From NCBI GenBank assembly GCA_030538085.1, contig JAUNUR010000009.1:1-64000 (forward strand): a stretch of DNA of 64,000 nucleotides, in the 5' to 3' direction. How positions within the stretch are numbered: the stretch's first letter is position 1; the number at the start of each line of letters is the position of its first letter. This DNA is from Pseudomonadota bacterium. Its GTDB lineage: Bacteria > Pseudomonadota > Gammaproteobacteria > Burkholderiales > Burkholderiaceae_C. Position numbers and translations under genes: made by a program. Below are positions 43,671-53,105 of this stretch, one piece after another. The notes under the pieces were generated by a model. That model saw only the letters and a list, made by a program, of their open reading frames with translations, did no database searches and was not told where the DNA came from.

Positions 43671-45374
43671 GTGCCCATGTTTCTTGCCATGCCGTTGCCA
43701 AAGCTGCCTCACCACGCTTTCGCCCTGCCGCTCGGGCGTGCATGGCTGCTGACGTTGCTGGCGCTTGGGCTGTCCGGCTGCGGCAGTCTGCCCGCGAACG
43801 TTGAGCGGTCGGTGTCGCATGCGCTGGCCAGTCCCGCTGGCACGCCGCTGGGCCAGTTGGCGGCGGCGCGCCGGCCGGCGGGCGTGGCGCCGGATATCTC
43901 GGGCTACGCGCTGGTTGATTCGCCCAACCTGGCGTTCAGCAGCCGCCTGGCGCTGACGCGGCAGGCCAGCCGCACGCTGGACATCCAGTACTACGCCATC
44001 CACGGCGACGAGAGCACCGCCCGCCTGCTGCGGGAGGTGCGGGCCGCATCGGCGCGTGGCGTGCGCGTGCGCATCCTGCTGGACGACTTCAACTCCACCG
44101 GCAAGAACGCGCTGGTGATGGGCATGGCCTTTTTGCCGGGCGTGGAAATGCGCATGTACAACCCGCTGCCGGGCGGGCGCGCCTCTACCGTGGTGCGGGC
44201 CGTGCGCTCGCTGCACGACTTCAGGCGCATGCAGCACCGCATGCACAACAAGCTGTACATCGCCGACAACGCCTGGGGCATCACCGGCGGGCGCAATCTG
44301 GGCGATGCCTACTTCGGCACCGCCGACGGCAGCAACTTCGTCGACATGGACGTGCTGGCCGCGGGACCGGTGGTGCAGCAGATGTCGGCCAGCTTCGACC
44401 AGTACTGGAACAACCCGCTGGCCTACCCAGTGCAGTCGCTGATTTCACCGGAACAGTTGCATGCCTTGCGCGAGCAATTGGCCGAGTCGACCGATGCGGC
44501 GAACGAGGGCGCGGCGGGCAACACCGTGGCTCCTGCCACGGCCCAGCCGCCCGCCAGTGCCGAAGCCAGCGCCGTGCAGGCGGCCATCGACCCGCCCACC
44601 GACAAGGACGCCGACGAGCCGCCCGCCGCGCTGCCCGAGGCGCTGGATCTGCAAAGGCAGCCTCTCATCTGGGCGCCCGGCACGCTGATCGTCGACCAGC
44701 CCTTCAAGCTGGTGCCCGAGCTGAACGACAACCACGCCGAGGACACGGTGGTCGACGGCATGCTGTCGCTGATGCAGGGCGCGCAGCGCGACGTGCTGAT
44801 CGTGTCGCCCTACTTCGTGCCGGGCGAGGCGATGATGAAGGTGTTTGCCGACATGCGCCAGCGCGGCGTGCGCGTGCGCGTGCTCACCAACTCGCTGGCC
44901 AGCAACGACGCGCCGCTGGCGCACGTGGGCTATGCGCGCTACCGCAAGCAGCTGCTGCAACTGGGCGTGGAGCTGTACGAGATGCGCGCGCTGAAGAGCC
45001 AGCATCTTGACCGCACCGTGTTCGGCTCCGGCGCGGGCGGCTCCAAGGCCAGCCTGCATTCCAAGCTCTTCATCTTCGATGGCCGCGTGATCAGCATCGG
45101 TTCGATGAATCTGGATTTGCGCTCGAAACTGCAGAACACCGAGGTGGCGCTGCTCATCCGCAGCGCGGCGCTGTCGCGCGAGGCGGCGGCGCGGATCGAG
45201 GACGTGTTCGACGACAGCGCCTGGCGGCTGGAGCTGACACCCACCGGCGGTCTGCTGTGGCGAGCGCCGCCGCAAGCCCGGTTTGACGACGCGCGCAGCG
45301 AGCCCGATGCGGGCTGGAGCCTGCAACTGCTGCTGCGGATACTGGGGCCGTTCGCGCCGGACGAGATGCTGTGA
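43671..45374 (+). CDS. Phospholipase D-family cardiolipin synthase (ClsC-like), lipoprotein-type N-terminus
   Basis: 567 residues with two HKD motifs: H-x-K-x4-D in RMHNKLYIADNAWGITGGRN and in SLHSKLFIFDGRVISIGSMN, each followed by the GRN/SMN part. This layout, with PYFVPGEAMMKVF between, fits the ClsC/YmdC type that makes cardiolipin from phosphatidylglycerol and phosphatidylethanolamine. The N-terminus LLTLLALGLSGCGSLP has a lipobox with Cys as anchor. An Ala/Pro-rich insertion lies mid-protein (about residues 275-315). Start choices are GTG 43671, ATG 43677 and ATG 43689. A TACGAT box is at 43656. Confidence 0.88.
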   Translation: MPMFLAMPLPKLPHHAFALPLGRAWLLTLLALGLSGCGSLPANVERSVSHALASPAGTPLGQLAAARRPAGVAPDISGYALVDSPNLAFSSRLALTRQASRTLDIQYYAIHGDESTARLLREVRAASARGVRVRILLDDFNSTGKNALVMGMAFLPGVEMRMYNPLPGGRASTVVRAVRSLHDFRRMQHRMHNKLYIADNAWGITGGRNLGDAYFGTADGSNFVDMDVLAAGPVVQQMSASFDQYWNNPLAYPVQSLISPEQLHALREQLAESTDAANEGAAGNTVAPATAQPPASAEASAVQAAIDPPTDKDADEPPAALPEALDLQRQPLIWAPGTLIVDQPFKLVPELNDNHAEDTVVDGMLSLMQGAQRDVLIVSPYFVPGEAMMKVFADMRQRGVRVRVLTNSLASNDAPLAHVGYARYRKQLLQLGVELYEMRALKSQHLDRTVFGSGAGGSKASLHSKLFIFDGRVISIGSMNLDLRSKLQNTEVALLIRSAALSREAAARIEDVFDDSAWRLELTPTGGLLWRAPPQARFDDARSEPDAGWSLQLLLRILGPFAPDEML

Positions 45375-45392
45375 GATGGATGTGGGGCGGCT

Positions 45393-45583
45393 CTATTGAT
45401 GTTTTCAAAAATCACGACAGCGCGGACCATCAGAACCCTCCTCACATTCCCTCGTCATTGCGGCGAAGGCCGCAATCCATGGGGCGTCACCTTGACACGG
45501 TGTTGACCCGCGGACACCGTGTGGATTGCGGCCTTCGCCGCAATGACGGGATGCGACACATAGGCTTGTCCTGAATTACGAAA
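45393..45583. repeat. CTATTGA-family repeat, long core, one end decayed
   Basis: Begins CTATTGATGTTTTCAAAAAT 18 bp after the synthase stop. It contains the 27-bp hairpin core and ends GAATTACGAAACTAC without the final CTCAATAG. Confidence 0.75.
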
Positions 45584-45624
45584 CTACACAGTAAGCAAGC
45601 AAAATGAAAATGCCAGCCCGGCGC

Positions 45625-45819
45625 TCACAGCAGCCTGGCAATCAGGCTCGCTACGCCGCTCAGGATCAGCGTGGTGGTGAGCGGGATGAACCAATCGCGC
45701 CCGAACAGCCTGAAACGGAAGTCCCCCGGCAGCCGCCCGAAGCCCAGCTTGGTCAGCAGCGGCGTGAACCAGCTGATCAGCATCAGCGCCAGGAAGATGA
45801 CGATCATCCAGCGGATCAT
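45625..45819 (-). CDS. DUF2905 family small membrane protein
   Basis: 64 residues with two hydrophobic segments (MIVIFLALMLISWF and TLILSGVASLIARLL) joined by a short loop. The motif LGFGRLPGDFRFRLFGRDWFIPLTTT is the DUF2905 signature. Its function is unknown. It is 11 bp downstream of the MidA-like gene on the same strand, so it is probably co-transcribed. Such short genes are easily missed, but the motif makes this one convincing. Confidence 0.88.
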   Translation of the reverse strand: MIRWMIVIFLALMLISWFTPLLTKLGFGRLPGDFRFRLFGRDWFIPLTTTLILSGVASLIARLL

Positions 45820-45830
45820 TCAAGCCTCCA

Positions 45831-46997
45831 TCAAAGCCGGTGCAGCCGATCACCCGCCGCGAAGCCGCGCGCCAGGCCGTGCCCCGGCGTGGCGAAGCCG
45901 ATCACCTTGAACAGCTCGCCCATCTCGTGCTCGGCCACCAGCTTCATCGCGTTGGCGCGCGTGGGCAGGTCGCTGGCCTGCATCAGTTCGGCGATGCCGC
46001 AGTTGAGCAGAAAGCGCCCCTGGCTGGTGTAGCCCAGCAGGTCCAGCCCCGCGTCTTGCGCCGCCAGCGCCACGCCGGTGAAGTTGACGTGCGCCGTGAT
46101 GTCCTTCTCGCCCACGTCGGCCAGCGGCGCATCGTCCATGCGGTGCGCGCGGTGGCACACCAGCGTGCCGGTGCTGCGCTGCGGGTGGTAGTACTCGGCC
46201 TCGGGGAAGCCGTAGTCGATGAAGTACGCCGCGCCCGCCCCACCGCGCAGCAGCGCTTCGGCCACGGTGGCGACGAAGGCGTGCGCCTGCGGGTGCACCT
46301 CGGTCACGATGTCGTGTGTGCCCTCGATCTCCACCGGCGGACGCAGCGGGGTAGGGCGGTCTTGCCAGGTGAACGAGGCTGCCTTGTCTTCCATGGCTTC
46401 GGGCGTTTGCGGCGTGGGCGTGGAAAGCCAGTTTGATTGAAGAGCCACGCCGCGCTCATGCCACGCGCAGCCCACGCGCGCCAGCAACTGCACCGGCATC
46501 GCGTCCAGCACCTCGTTGCCCAGCACCACGCCGCGCAGCGTGGCGGGAAGTGCATCGGCCCAGGCCACGCGGTCGCCATGCGCCGCCAGCCGCGCCTGCT
46601 GGCGCGCCCGCAACGCGCCTGATACATCGACGATGGTGTAGCGCGCCAGTGGCTGGCCCAGCGTGTCCAGCGCTTCGATCAGGCCCGCCGCCAGCGCGCC
46701 GGAGCCGGCGCCGAATTCCCACACCTCGTCCGTGCCCGTGGCCGTCAGGCTTTCGGCCACCTGCGCCGCCAGCGCGTGGGCGAACAGGGGCGACAGCTCG
46801 GGCGCGGTCACGAAATCGCTGCCCGACGCCGGCAGCGCGCCGAACTTGCGGCTGCCGTGCGCGTAATAGCCCAGTCCGGGCGCGTACAGCGCCAGGTGCA
46901 TGAAGCGGTCGAACGGCAGCCAGCCGCCGGCCTGCGTGATCTCGCGGGCGATCAGCGCCGGCAAGGCGCTGGTTACACTGGTTTGTTCATTCGTCAC
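45831..46997 (-). CDS. MidA/NDUFAF7-like SAM-dependent methyltransferase
   Basis: 388 residues of the COG1565 family, whose mitochondrial member methylates an arginine of complex I. The start region PALIAREITQAGGWLPFDRFMHLALYAPGLGYYAHG is diagnostic. The SAM-binding motif VWEFGAGSGALAAGLIEAL is followed by VVLGNEVLDAMPVQL. The substrate in bacteria is not known. The GTG at 46997 (VTNEQTSVTSAL) is the last good start; the frame is open further upstream but overlaps the divergent SDR gene. Only 13 bases separate the two start codons. Confidence 0.88.
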   Translation of the reverse strand: MTNEQTSVTSALPALIAREITQAGGWLPFDRFMHLALYAPGLGYYAHGSRKFGALPASGSDFVTAPELSPLFAHALAAQVAESLTATGTDEVWEFGAGSGALAAGLIEALDTLGQPLARYTIVDVSGALRARQQARLAAHGDRVAWADALPATLRGVVLGNEVLDAMPVQLLARVGCAWHERGVALQSNWLSTPTPQTPEAMEDKAASFTWQDRPTPLRPPVEIEGTHDIVTEVHPQAHAFVATVAEALLRGGAGAAYFIDYGFPEAEYYHPQRSTGTLVCHRAHRMDDAPLADVGEKDITAHVNFTGVALAAQDAGLDLLGYTSQGRFLLNCGIAELMQASDLPTRANAMKLVAEHEMGELFKVIGFATPGHGLARGFAAGDRLHRL

Positions 46998-47010
46998 CGC
47001 GCCATTGTCC

Positions 47011-47787
47011 GTGAACGCCACTCCCCCACTTCGCACCGTGCTGGTCACCGGCGCTGGCCGCCGGCTGGGACGCGCCATCGCCATCGACCTGGCGCGTGCC
47101 GGCTGGCGCGTGGCGGTGCACTGCCACCGCTCGCGCGCGGAAGCCATTGAAACCGTGGCTGACTGCAACGCCTTCACGCCGACCAGCGGCCCTTTCGAGG
47201 CCGATCTGGGCGATGAGGTCGCCACCCGCGCGCTGCTGCCGCGCATCGTCAGCGAACTGGGCGCGGTGGACGCCGTGGTCAACAGTGCCGCGCTGTTCGA
47301 CTACGACGACGCGGCCACTTTCGGCCACGCGCGGATGGAGCGCCACTGGCGCACCAACACCGCCGCGCCCGTGCTGCTGGCGCAGGCCCTGGCCGATCAT
47401 CTGGCCGCGCGCGGGGCCGAGCCGGCCAGCGGTTGCGTGGTCAACCTGCTCGACCAGAAGCTGTTCAACCCCAACCCGGATTTCCTCAGCTACACCCTCA
47501 GCAAGGCCGCGCTGCACGGCGCCACCACGCTGCTGGCGCAGGCGCTGGCACCCACCGTGCGCGTGGTGGGCGTGGCGCCGGGTCTCACGCTGACCAGCCA
47601 CTTGCTCCATGAACAGCGCTTTGCCGAGCTGCACCGTCAAAGCCCGCTGGGCCGCTCGTCCACGCCCGAAGACGTGGCGAGCGCGGTGCGCTTCGCGCTG
47701 GACAACCGCAGCCTCACCGGCAGCACCCTGCTGGTCGATGGCGGCCAGCACCTGATGCGCTTCGAGCGCGATTTCTCCTTGATGTAA
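47011..47787 (+). CDS. Pteridine reductase-like short-chain dehydrogenase (FolM-like)
   Basis: SDR enzyme of 258 residues. The cofactor loop VLVTGAGRRLGRAIAIDLA has the basic TGxxRRLG form seen in NADPH-dependent pteridine reductases and FolM. The catalytic D...Y..SK pattern is in NLLDQKLFNPNPDFLSYTLS, followed by KAAL. The C-terminus STLLVDGGQHLMRF is typical. The neighbour folB, eight bases downstream, supports a role in pterin/folate metabolism. The start GTG 47011 lies 13 bases from the divergent start. A TACACT box at 46974 inside the opposite gene may be its promoter. Confidence 0.82.
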   Translation: MNATPPLRTVLVTGAGRRLGRAIAIDLARAGWRVAVHCHRSRAEAIETVADCNAFTPTSGPFEADLGDEVATRALLPRIVSELGAVDAVVNSAALFDYDDAATFGHARMERHWRTNTAAPVLLAQALADHLAARGAEPASGCVVNLLDQKLFNPNPDFLSYTLSKAALHGATTLLAQALAPTVRVVGVAPGLTLTSHLLHEQRFAELHRQSPLGRSSTPEDVASAVRFALDNRSLTGSTLLVDGGQHLMRFERDFSLM

Positions 47788-47795
47788 GGCGCCCC

Positions 47796-48173
47796 ATGAG
47801 CGATCTGCCTACCCAGGGCCTGCAAAGCCTCAGCTTCACCGGCCTGCGTTTCAACGCCGCGCTGGGCATCCTCGACCACGAAAAGGGCGCGCCCCAGCCC
47901 ATTCAGGTCGATGCCGAACTCAGCCAGGGGCCGCAGCCGCTGCACCCCTGCGACGACGACATCAGCCACGTGCTTGACTACCGCAAGGTGCGCCAGATCA
48001 TCATCGACGAATGCACCGCCGAACACGTGAACCTGCTTGAAACCATGATCGGCAAGTTGTGCGACCGCCTGATGCGCCTGCCCGGCGTGCAGGGCGTGCG
48101 GGTGAAGATCACCAAGCTGGAGATATTCGACGACTGCGAAGTGGCGATCCGGATGGAGGCGGGGCGGTGGTGA
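47796..48173 (+). CDS. folB: Dihydroneopterin aldolase FolB
   Basis: Folate pathway enzyme converting dihydroneopterin to hydroxymethyl-dihydropterin and glycolaldehyde, 125 residues. The motifs FTGLRFNAALGILDHEKGAPQ, ISHVLDYRKVRQII and VNLLETMIGKLCDRL give the substrate Glu and the homo-octamer core. The Lys of VRVKITKLEIFDDCEVAI is the likely catalytic base. It starts eight bases after the pteridine reductase-like gene, a sensible pathway pair. Confidence 0.93.
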   Translation: MSDLPTQGLQSLSFTGLRFNAALGILDHEKGAPQPIQVDAELSQGPQPLHPCDDDISHVLDYRKVRQIIIDECTAEHVNLLETMIGKLCDRLMRLPGVQGVRVKITKLEIFDDCEVAIRMEAGRW

Positions 48174-48198
48174 GCGCGGCCAACGCAGGGGGCGCGGC

Positions 48199-48828
48199 AT
48201 GAGGCTCTTGCTGGTGGGTGCCACCGGCCTGGTGGGCGGCCACGTGCTGGCCCAGGCGCTGGCGGATGCGCGCGTGGCGGCCATCGTCGCGCCCACGCGC
48301 CGCGCGCTGGCGGCACACGACAAGCTGCACAACCCGGTGGTCGATTTCGAGCAACTGCCCGCCGATGCCGACTGGTGGCGCGCGGATGCGTTGGTCTGCA
48401 CGCTGGGCACCACCATCAAGGCGGCCGGTTCGCAAGCGGCCTTCCGCCGCGTGGACCATGACTACCCGCTGGCCGTGGCGCGGCTGGCGCACCGGCGGGG
48501 CACGCCCACCTGCGTGCTCAATTCAGCCACGGGGGCCAACGCCGGCTCGCGCATCTTCTACAACCGCGTCAAGGGCGAGGTGGAGCAGGCGCTGGCGGAG
48601 GTGGGTTTTGCATCGCTGACGCTGGTGCGTCCGGGGTTGATTGGCGGCCAGCGGCAAGAGTCGCGCCCCGCCGAGCGGGTGGGCCAGATCGTGTTGGGCG
48701 CGCTGGGGCCGGTGCTGCCACGCGGCTGGCGCATCAACCCCGCGCCGCGCATTGCCCAGGCGATGCTGGCCGCGGCCCTGTCGGCGCCACCTGGTCGTCA
48801 CGTGGTGGGTGCGTCCGCGCTGGTCTGA
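48199..48828 (+). CDS. NAD(P)H-binding protein (HTATIP2/TIP30-like)
   Basis: 209-residue Rossmann-fold protein of the atypical SDR class. The N-terminal motif LLLVGATGLVGGHVLAQAL binds the dinucleotide. VCTLGTTIKAAGSQAAFRRV and FYNRVKGEVEQALAEVGF (with Y..K) are typical of the TIP30-like group. No enzyme activity can be assigned. It follows folB by 25 bp. The stop is at 48828 and the CTAGAAACGG repeat starts seven bases later. Confidence 0.82.
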   Translation: MRLLLVGATGLVGGHVLAQALADARVAAIVAPTRRALAAHDKLHNPVVDFEQLPADADWWRADALVCTLGTTIKAAGSQAAFRRVDHDYPLAVARLAHRRGTPTCVLNSATGANAGSRIFYNRVKGEVEQALAEVGFASLTLVRPGLIGGQRQESRPAERVGQIVLGALGPVLPRGWRINPAPRIAQAMLAAALSAPPGRHVVGASALV

Positions 48829-48834
48829 TGGGTG

Positions 48835-49075
48835 ACCCTAGAAACGGCAGTTGACCGCTCGCCATCCTTGGGCAACCGGCATGAGCACTGACTTTCACAG
48901 CTTCGATCACGTTCACCTGTTGGGTGAGCGCGCTATGCACCCGATCGCACCGCGCTGGCTCGCTGCCCAAGCGGCGTTGCTCGTCCTTGCAGGCACGAGC
49001 CTGCCGCGTCCTCACGCCTTGCCTGACACGCCCATCACGGCACGCTCGGGCGCATCCAACTGCCGTTTCTAGGGT
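48835..49075. repeat. CTAGAAACGGCAGTTG element, complete inverted copy
   Basis: 241 bp in the opposite orientation to 10616-10855, with 19-bp perfect inverted ends ACCCTAGAAACGGCAGTTG and CAACTGCCGTTTCTAGGGT. The second base of the end differs from the first copy (ACCC against AACC), but it has changed on both sides, so pairing is kept. Confidence 0.85.
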
Positions 49076-49099
49076 GATTCCAATTCCAGATCAAAGCTG

Positions 49100-49180
49100 T
49101 CCTATCTCGTCATTCCGGCGAAGGCCGGAATCCAGACAGCGTGTGCGGGGAAACATGGATCCCGGCCTTCGCTGGGATGA
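49100..49180. repeat. CGTCATTCCGGCGAAGGCCGG palindromic repeat
   Basis: CGTCATTCCGGCGAAGGCCGG and ATCCCGGCCTTCGCTGGGAT form an imperfect hairpin. It is a cousin of the GCGGCGAAGGCCGC core inside the CTATTGA family but has its own sequence and no CTATTGA ends. The stretch to 49342 holds no supported gene. Confidence 0.6.
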
Positions 49181-49342
49181 CGGTGATTGAAGCCTTGAAG
49201 TGGAAATGGAGTTACGTGGCGCAGCGCCATCCGCCGTTGTTCGTGACCCGATGCGTGGGAAGCGGTGGATGGCGCTGCGCTTATCCGCCCTACACCTCGC
49301 CCATGACAAAGCGCGCACGCGCGGCGGGCTGATTCGCCGTTT

Positions 49343-49554
49343 CTATTGACGTTTTCAAAAATCACGACAGCGCGGGCCATCAGAAAAACCCCTCACATTC
49401 CCTCGTCATTGCGGCGAAGGCCGCAATCCACACGGTGTCCGTGGGTCAACACCGTGTCAAGGTGACGCCCCATGGATTGCGGCCTTCGCCGCAATGACGG
49501 GATGAGGTGAAGGCATTACATAGGCTTGTCCTGAAATTACGAACCTCTCAATAG
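49343..49554. repeat. CTATTGA-family repeat, complete long-core copy (212 bp)
   Basis: Most complete long form. It starts CTATTGACGTTTTCAAAAAT, contains the 27-bp hairpin and nested CACGGTGT hairpin, and ends TTACGAACCTCTCAATAG. Its end lies two bases before the stop codon of the SNF2 gene on the opposite strand. Confidence 0.85.
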
Positions 49555-49556
49555 GT

Positions 49557-52500
49557 TCAACTGCCCAGAGGCCGCAGCAGCTCCGCCAGATCACCCTCGG
49601 TGAACAGCGGCTGCTTGCGCCCCGCGGCGGCGCTGTAGATGCCTTCGGCCAGCGCGGCCTTGCGCGCTTGCAGGGCGAGGATGCGCTCCTCGATGGTGCC
49701 TTCGGCCACCAGCTTGTAGACCATCACCGGCTGGGTCTGGCCGATGCGGTGGGCGCGGTCGGTGGCCTGGTGTTCGGCGGCGGGGTTCCACCACGGGTCG
49801 TAGTGGATCACGGTGTCGGCCTGCACCAGGTTCAGGCCGGTGCCACCGGCTTTCAGGCTGATGAGAAACAAGGGCACTTCGCCGCCGGTGAAGCGGGCAA
49901 TGGCCGCGTCGCGCTTTTGCGTCTGGCCGGTGAGCTTGGTCCAGGGCAGCGACAGGCGCGGCAGCTCCTGCTCGATCAGCGCCAGCATGCTGGTGAACTG
50001 CGAGAACAGCAGCACGCGCCGGCCTTCGGCGATCAGCTCGGGCAGGGTGTCGAGCAGCCAGTCGAGCTTGGCCGATGACTTGACCTTGCGCGCGGCGGCG
50101 GTGGGCACCAGGCGCGGGTCGCAGCAGACCTGGCGCAGCTTGAGCAGGGCGTCCAGCACTTCGATCTGCGAGCGGGCCAGCCCCTTGCCCGCCAGGGCGT
50201 CGCGCACGGTGCGCTCGGTCGCCAGGCGAATGGTTTCGTACAGGTTGGCCTGCTGTGGCCCCAGGGTGATCGGGGTGGCGAATTCCTGCTTGGGAGGCAG
50301 GTCGGTGGCGACCTGGGCCTTGGCGCGGCGCAGCATGAACGGGGTCACGCGCTGGCGCAGCGCGGCCATCTGGTCTTCGTCGCCATGCTTTTCGATGGGC
50401 GTGCGGAACCACTGCGTGAACTGGCGCGCGCTGCCCAGGAAACCGGGCATGAGAAAGTGAAACAGGCTCCACAGCTCGCCCAGGTGGTTTTCCATGGGCG
50501 TGCCCGACAGCGCCAGCCGCTGCGTGGCGTGCAGTTCGCTGGCCACCTGCGCGGCGTGGGTGGCGGCGTTCTTGATGTGCTGGGCCTCGTCCAGCACCAC
50601 CACGTGCCAGGGGCGGGCCAGCCACAGGTCGCGGTCGCGGTGCAGCAGCGAATAGGGGGTGATGACCACGTCCACCTTGTCTAGCCGGTCGATCAGCGCG
50701 TGGCGGTCGGCGCCGTGCCAGACGAGGGTGCGCAAATCGGGCGCGAAGCGGGCGGCCTCGCGCTGCCAGTTGCCCATCAGGCTGACGGGGGCCACCACCA
50801 GCGCGGGGTGCGTCAGGCGGCCAGCTTCTTTTTCGGTCAGCAGGTGGGCCAGGGTTTGCAGGGTCTTGCCCAGACCCATGTCGTCGGCCAGCACGCCGCC
50901 CAACTGGTGCGCGCGCAGGAACTGCAACCACGACAGGCCATGCAACTGGTAGGGGCGCAGCTCGGCCCGCAGGCCGGCGGGTGGCGCCACGGCGGGCAGC
51001 GTGGCCTGGCCGCGCAGTTGCGCCATCATCGCGCCCAGTTGCGCCGCGCCCTGCCACACGGCGCCTTCGCCCAGGCTGGCGGTCAGGCGCAGCACTTCGG
51101 CGCGCGACAGGCGCAGGTTTTCCTTGCCACGGCCCACGCTGTCCAGCAGCTCGATCAGCGCGGCCAGCCAGGGCACGAGCGGGGCGGTGGGCAGGCGCAG
51201 ATAGCCTTCGCCGTCCGGGCGGGGCAGGTAGACGTGGGCGGGCAGGTCGCCCGCCTCAAGCTTGTGCGCGCCTTCGGGCAGGTGCGCCAGCAGCGCGGGC
51301 AGCAGGGGCAGGATGTCGTACCGCTCGCCGCCCAGCGACATGCCGAGCGAGAGGTTGAACCACGGCGCGCTGTCGTCGCCGGCGGGGGCGTTGCCGGCAT
51401 CGCCTGGCGTGTCCGGTGGCGCGGCGCCGGGCGGTGCCTCGGGCGCCAGATCGACTTGCAGGGCGTCGGCGCGGGCGATCCAGCCCGGGGGCAGGGCGCT
51501 GGCGTCCACGTGCAGGCCCGCCGCGCGCAGTTCGGCGAAGTCGCCGTCGGCCCAGCGCAGCCAGGGCTGCTGCGATTCGGCGGCGTGTTCGGGCGCCACG
51601 GGCAGGTGAAAGGCGCCATGCACGTCGCCCGACAGGCCCAGTGCGTGCAGCGCGCGGTGGGCGGCCTGCTCGGCGGCCATGTCGCGGTGCAGGCGCACGC
51701 GGCGCACGGCGTGGGCGGCGGGCGCGTCCGGCTTGCCCGTCTTGCCCGCTGCGACCGTTTGGCCGGCCTTGCCCTCGGGTGGCAGGTCGATCAGCACCGG
51801 GTTTTGCGGCAGGCGGGTGTAGTGGCGCACGCCGTCGCCATAGTCAAAGCGCAGCGCGGCCACCAGCAAGCCGCGGTGCGGCACCTGCGCGGCGGGCACG
51901 GGGGCGATGGCCAGGCGCGCCACGGGGGTGATGCCCTGCACGTCTTGCGGCGCGGTGATGACGGGCGGCAGCGGCAGCCCGGCCAGGTGGCGCAGCAATG
52001 TGGCCTCGTGCTCGGCCAGGGCCGATTGCGGCATGGGCGGCGCCTTCAGCAGCAGGCTCAGGTGCTCGGGCGCCAGGCCCTCGACCTGCAGCGGGCCGGT
52101 CACGCCCTGCGAGGCGTCCAGATACAGCGGCGGCTGGTTGGCGAAGCACTGCCCGCCTTCGGGCAGGTGCGCGGCGATGCGCCACACGGGCTCGTCCAGC
52201 CGCGGGTCGTGCTGTTGCTGCCATTGCCAGGTGACGGTGCGCGGCGCGCCCCAGGCCAGCGGCGGGCCCAGCACGTCGTCCTGTTCGCACAGGAACAGGT
52301 GGCCGTCGCGCGCGGCGTGCTGCACGGCCAGCAGGCCGGCGTCGCCCGCCAGCAGGCCGCGCTGCGCCGGCGTGCCGCCATAGCCGTGGTAGAAGGCCGA
52401 GTGCCGCGCCTCGCCGGTGCGCAGCGCGCGGATCAGGCCGATGGCCTGGCGCGCCTCGGCGCTGGCGCCGTCTTCGCTGTCGTAGCGCGGCGGGCGTACC

Positions 52501-53105
52501 TTGAGCCACCTGCCGCCGCGCCCCTGGCGCGATAGCCCCCAGCCCAGCGCCAGTTGCCGCGCGCCGTGCACGCCGCCGCTGGCCAGGCGCTGCGGGTGCA
52601 GCATGAAGACGGGGCGCAGCGCGTTGTCGTCGGACGGGGTGGCGTCGGCGGCGGTGTCGTTGGCGCTGCCGAACAGGTCGAGCCATTGCGCCAGCTCGCG
52701 CCCGGCGCGCTGGCGTTCGCGCTCTTGTGGCGACACGGTGGGCGCTGCGGGCTGGGCGGGTGCCGCCGTGGCCGCGCGTACCGCGCCGGACCGAAACGCC
52801 GCGCGCAGCGTCAGCGCCACGGCGTGCTTGCAGTTGTGGCCCACCGGGCAGTCGCAATCGCCGTCGAAGCGGGTGATGCGGCCGGCGGCGTCCACCTCCA
52901 GCTCCACGCCCACTTCGTACACCTCGCCCCGGCTGCCCTGCACCTCGCCGTTCAGGTGCCATTCATGGCGGTTGGCGCCGTACAGCTCGCTGCTGAGCAC
53001 CTTCTGGGCCAGGTACACCTCGCGCCCACGCGCGTAGGTGCCCGCGTCCATGCGGTGCAGCAGCGTGCCGGGGTCGATGGAAAAGCGCTGGTGTTCGCCG
53101 CTCAT
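49557..53105 (-). CDS. SNF2-family helicase with SWIM zinc finger
   Basis: 1182-residue Swi2/Snf2 ATPase, probably a DNA translocase. The SWIM motif [15 protein letters not shown] is near residues 83-97. Residues 100-690 form a variable region with many Ala-rich segments. The helicase core starts [20 protein letters not shown], with Walker [12 protein letters not shown] near residue 740 and Walker [12 protein letters not shown] near 836. The C-terminal lobe has [21 protein letters not shown] and [19 protein letters not shown]. It overlaps the lipA stop by ATGA. The cellular role of SWIM-SNF2 proteins is not settled. Confidence 0.9.
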   Translation of the reverse strand: MSGEHQRFSIDPGTLLHRMDAGTYARGREVYLAQKVLSSELYGANRHEWHLNGEVQGSRGEVYEVGVELEVDAAGRITRFDGDCDCPVGHNCKHAVALTLRAAFRSGAVRAATAAPAQPAAPTVSPQERERQRAGRELAQWLDLFGSANDTAADATPSDDNALRPVFMLHPQRLASGGVHGARQLALGWGLSRQGRGGRWLKVRPPRYDSEDGASAEARQAIGLIRALRTGEARHSAFYHGYGGTPAQRGLLAGDAGLLAVQHAARDGHLFLCEQDDVLGPPLAWGAPRTVTWQWQQQHDPRLDEPVWRIAAHLPEGGQCFANQPPLYLDASQGVTGPLQVEGLAPEHLSLLLKAPPMPQSALAEHEATLLRHLAGLPLPPVITAPQDVQGITPVARLAIAPVPAAQVPHRGLLVAALRFDYGDGVRHYTRLPQNPVLIDLPPEGKAGQTVAAGKTGKPDAPAAHAVRRVRLHRDMAAEQAAHRALHALGLSGDVHGAFHLPVAPEHAAESQQPWLRWADGDFAELRAAGLHVDASALPPGWIARADALQVDLAPEAPPGAAPPDTPGDAGNAPAGDDSAPWFNLSLGMSLGGERYDILPLLPALLAHLPEGAHKLEAGDLPAHVYLPRPDGEGYLRLPTAPLVPWLAALIELLDSVGRGKENLRLSRAEVLRLTASLGEGAVWQGAAQLGAMMAQLRGQATLPAVAPPAGLRAELRPYQLHGLSWLQFLRAHQLGGVLADDMGLGKTLQTLAHLLTEKEAGRLTHPALVVAPVSLMGNWQREAARFAPDLRTLVWHGADRHALIDRLDKVDVVITPYSLLHRDRDLWLARPWHVVVLDEAQHIKNAATHAAQVASELHATQRLALSGTPMENHLGELWSLFHFLMPGFLGSARQFTQWFRTPIEKHGDEDQMAALRQRVTPFMLRRAKAQVATDLPPKQEFATPITLGPQQANLYETIRLATERTVRDALAGKGLARSQIEVLDALLKLRQVCCDPRLVPTAAARKVKSSAKLDWLLDTLPELIAEGRRVLLFSQFTSMLALIEQELPRLSLPWTKLTGQTQKRDAAIARFTGGEVPLFLISLKAGGTGLNLVQADTVIHYDPWWNPAAEHQATDRAHRIGQTQPVMVYKLVAEGTIEERILALQARKAALAEGIYSAAAGRKQPLFTEGDLAELLRPLGS

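Noticed and set aside
2670..49554. CRISPR-like repeats
   Set aside because: The recurring hairpins are widely scattered and not arranged with regular spacers; no cas genes.
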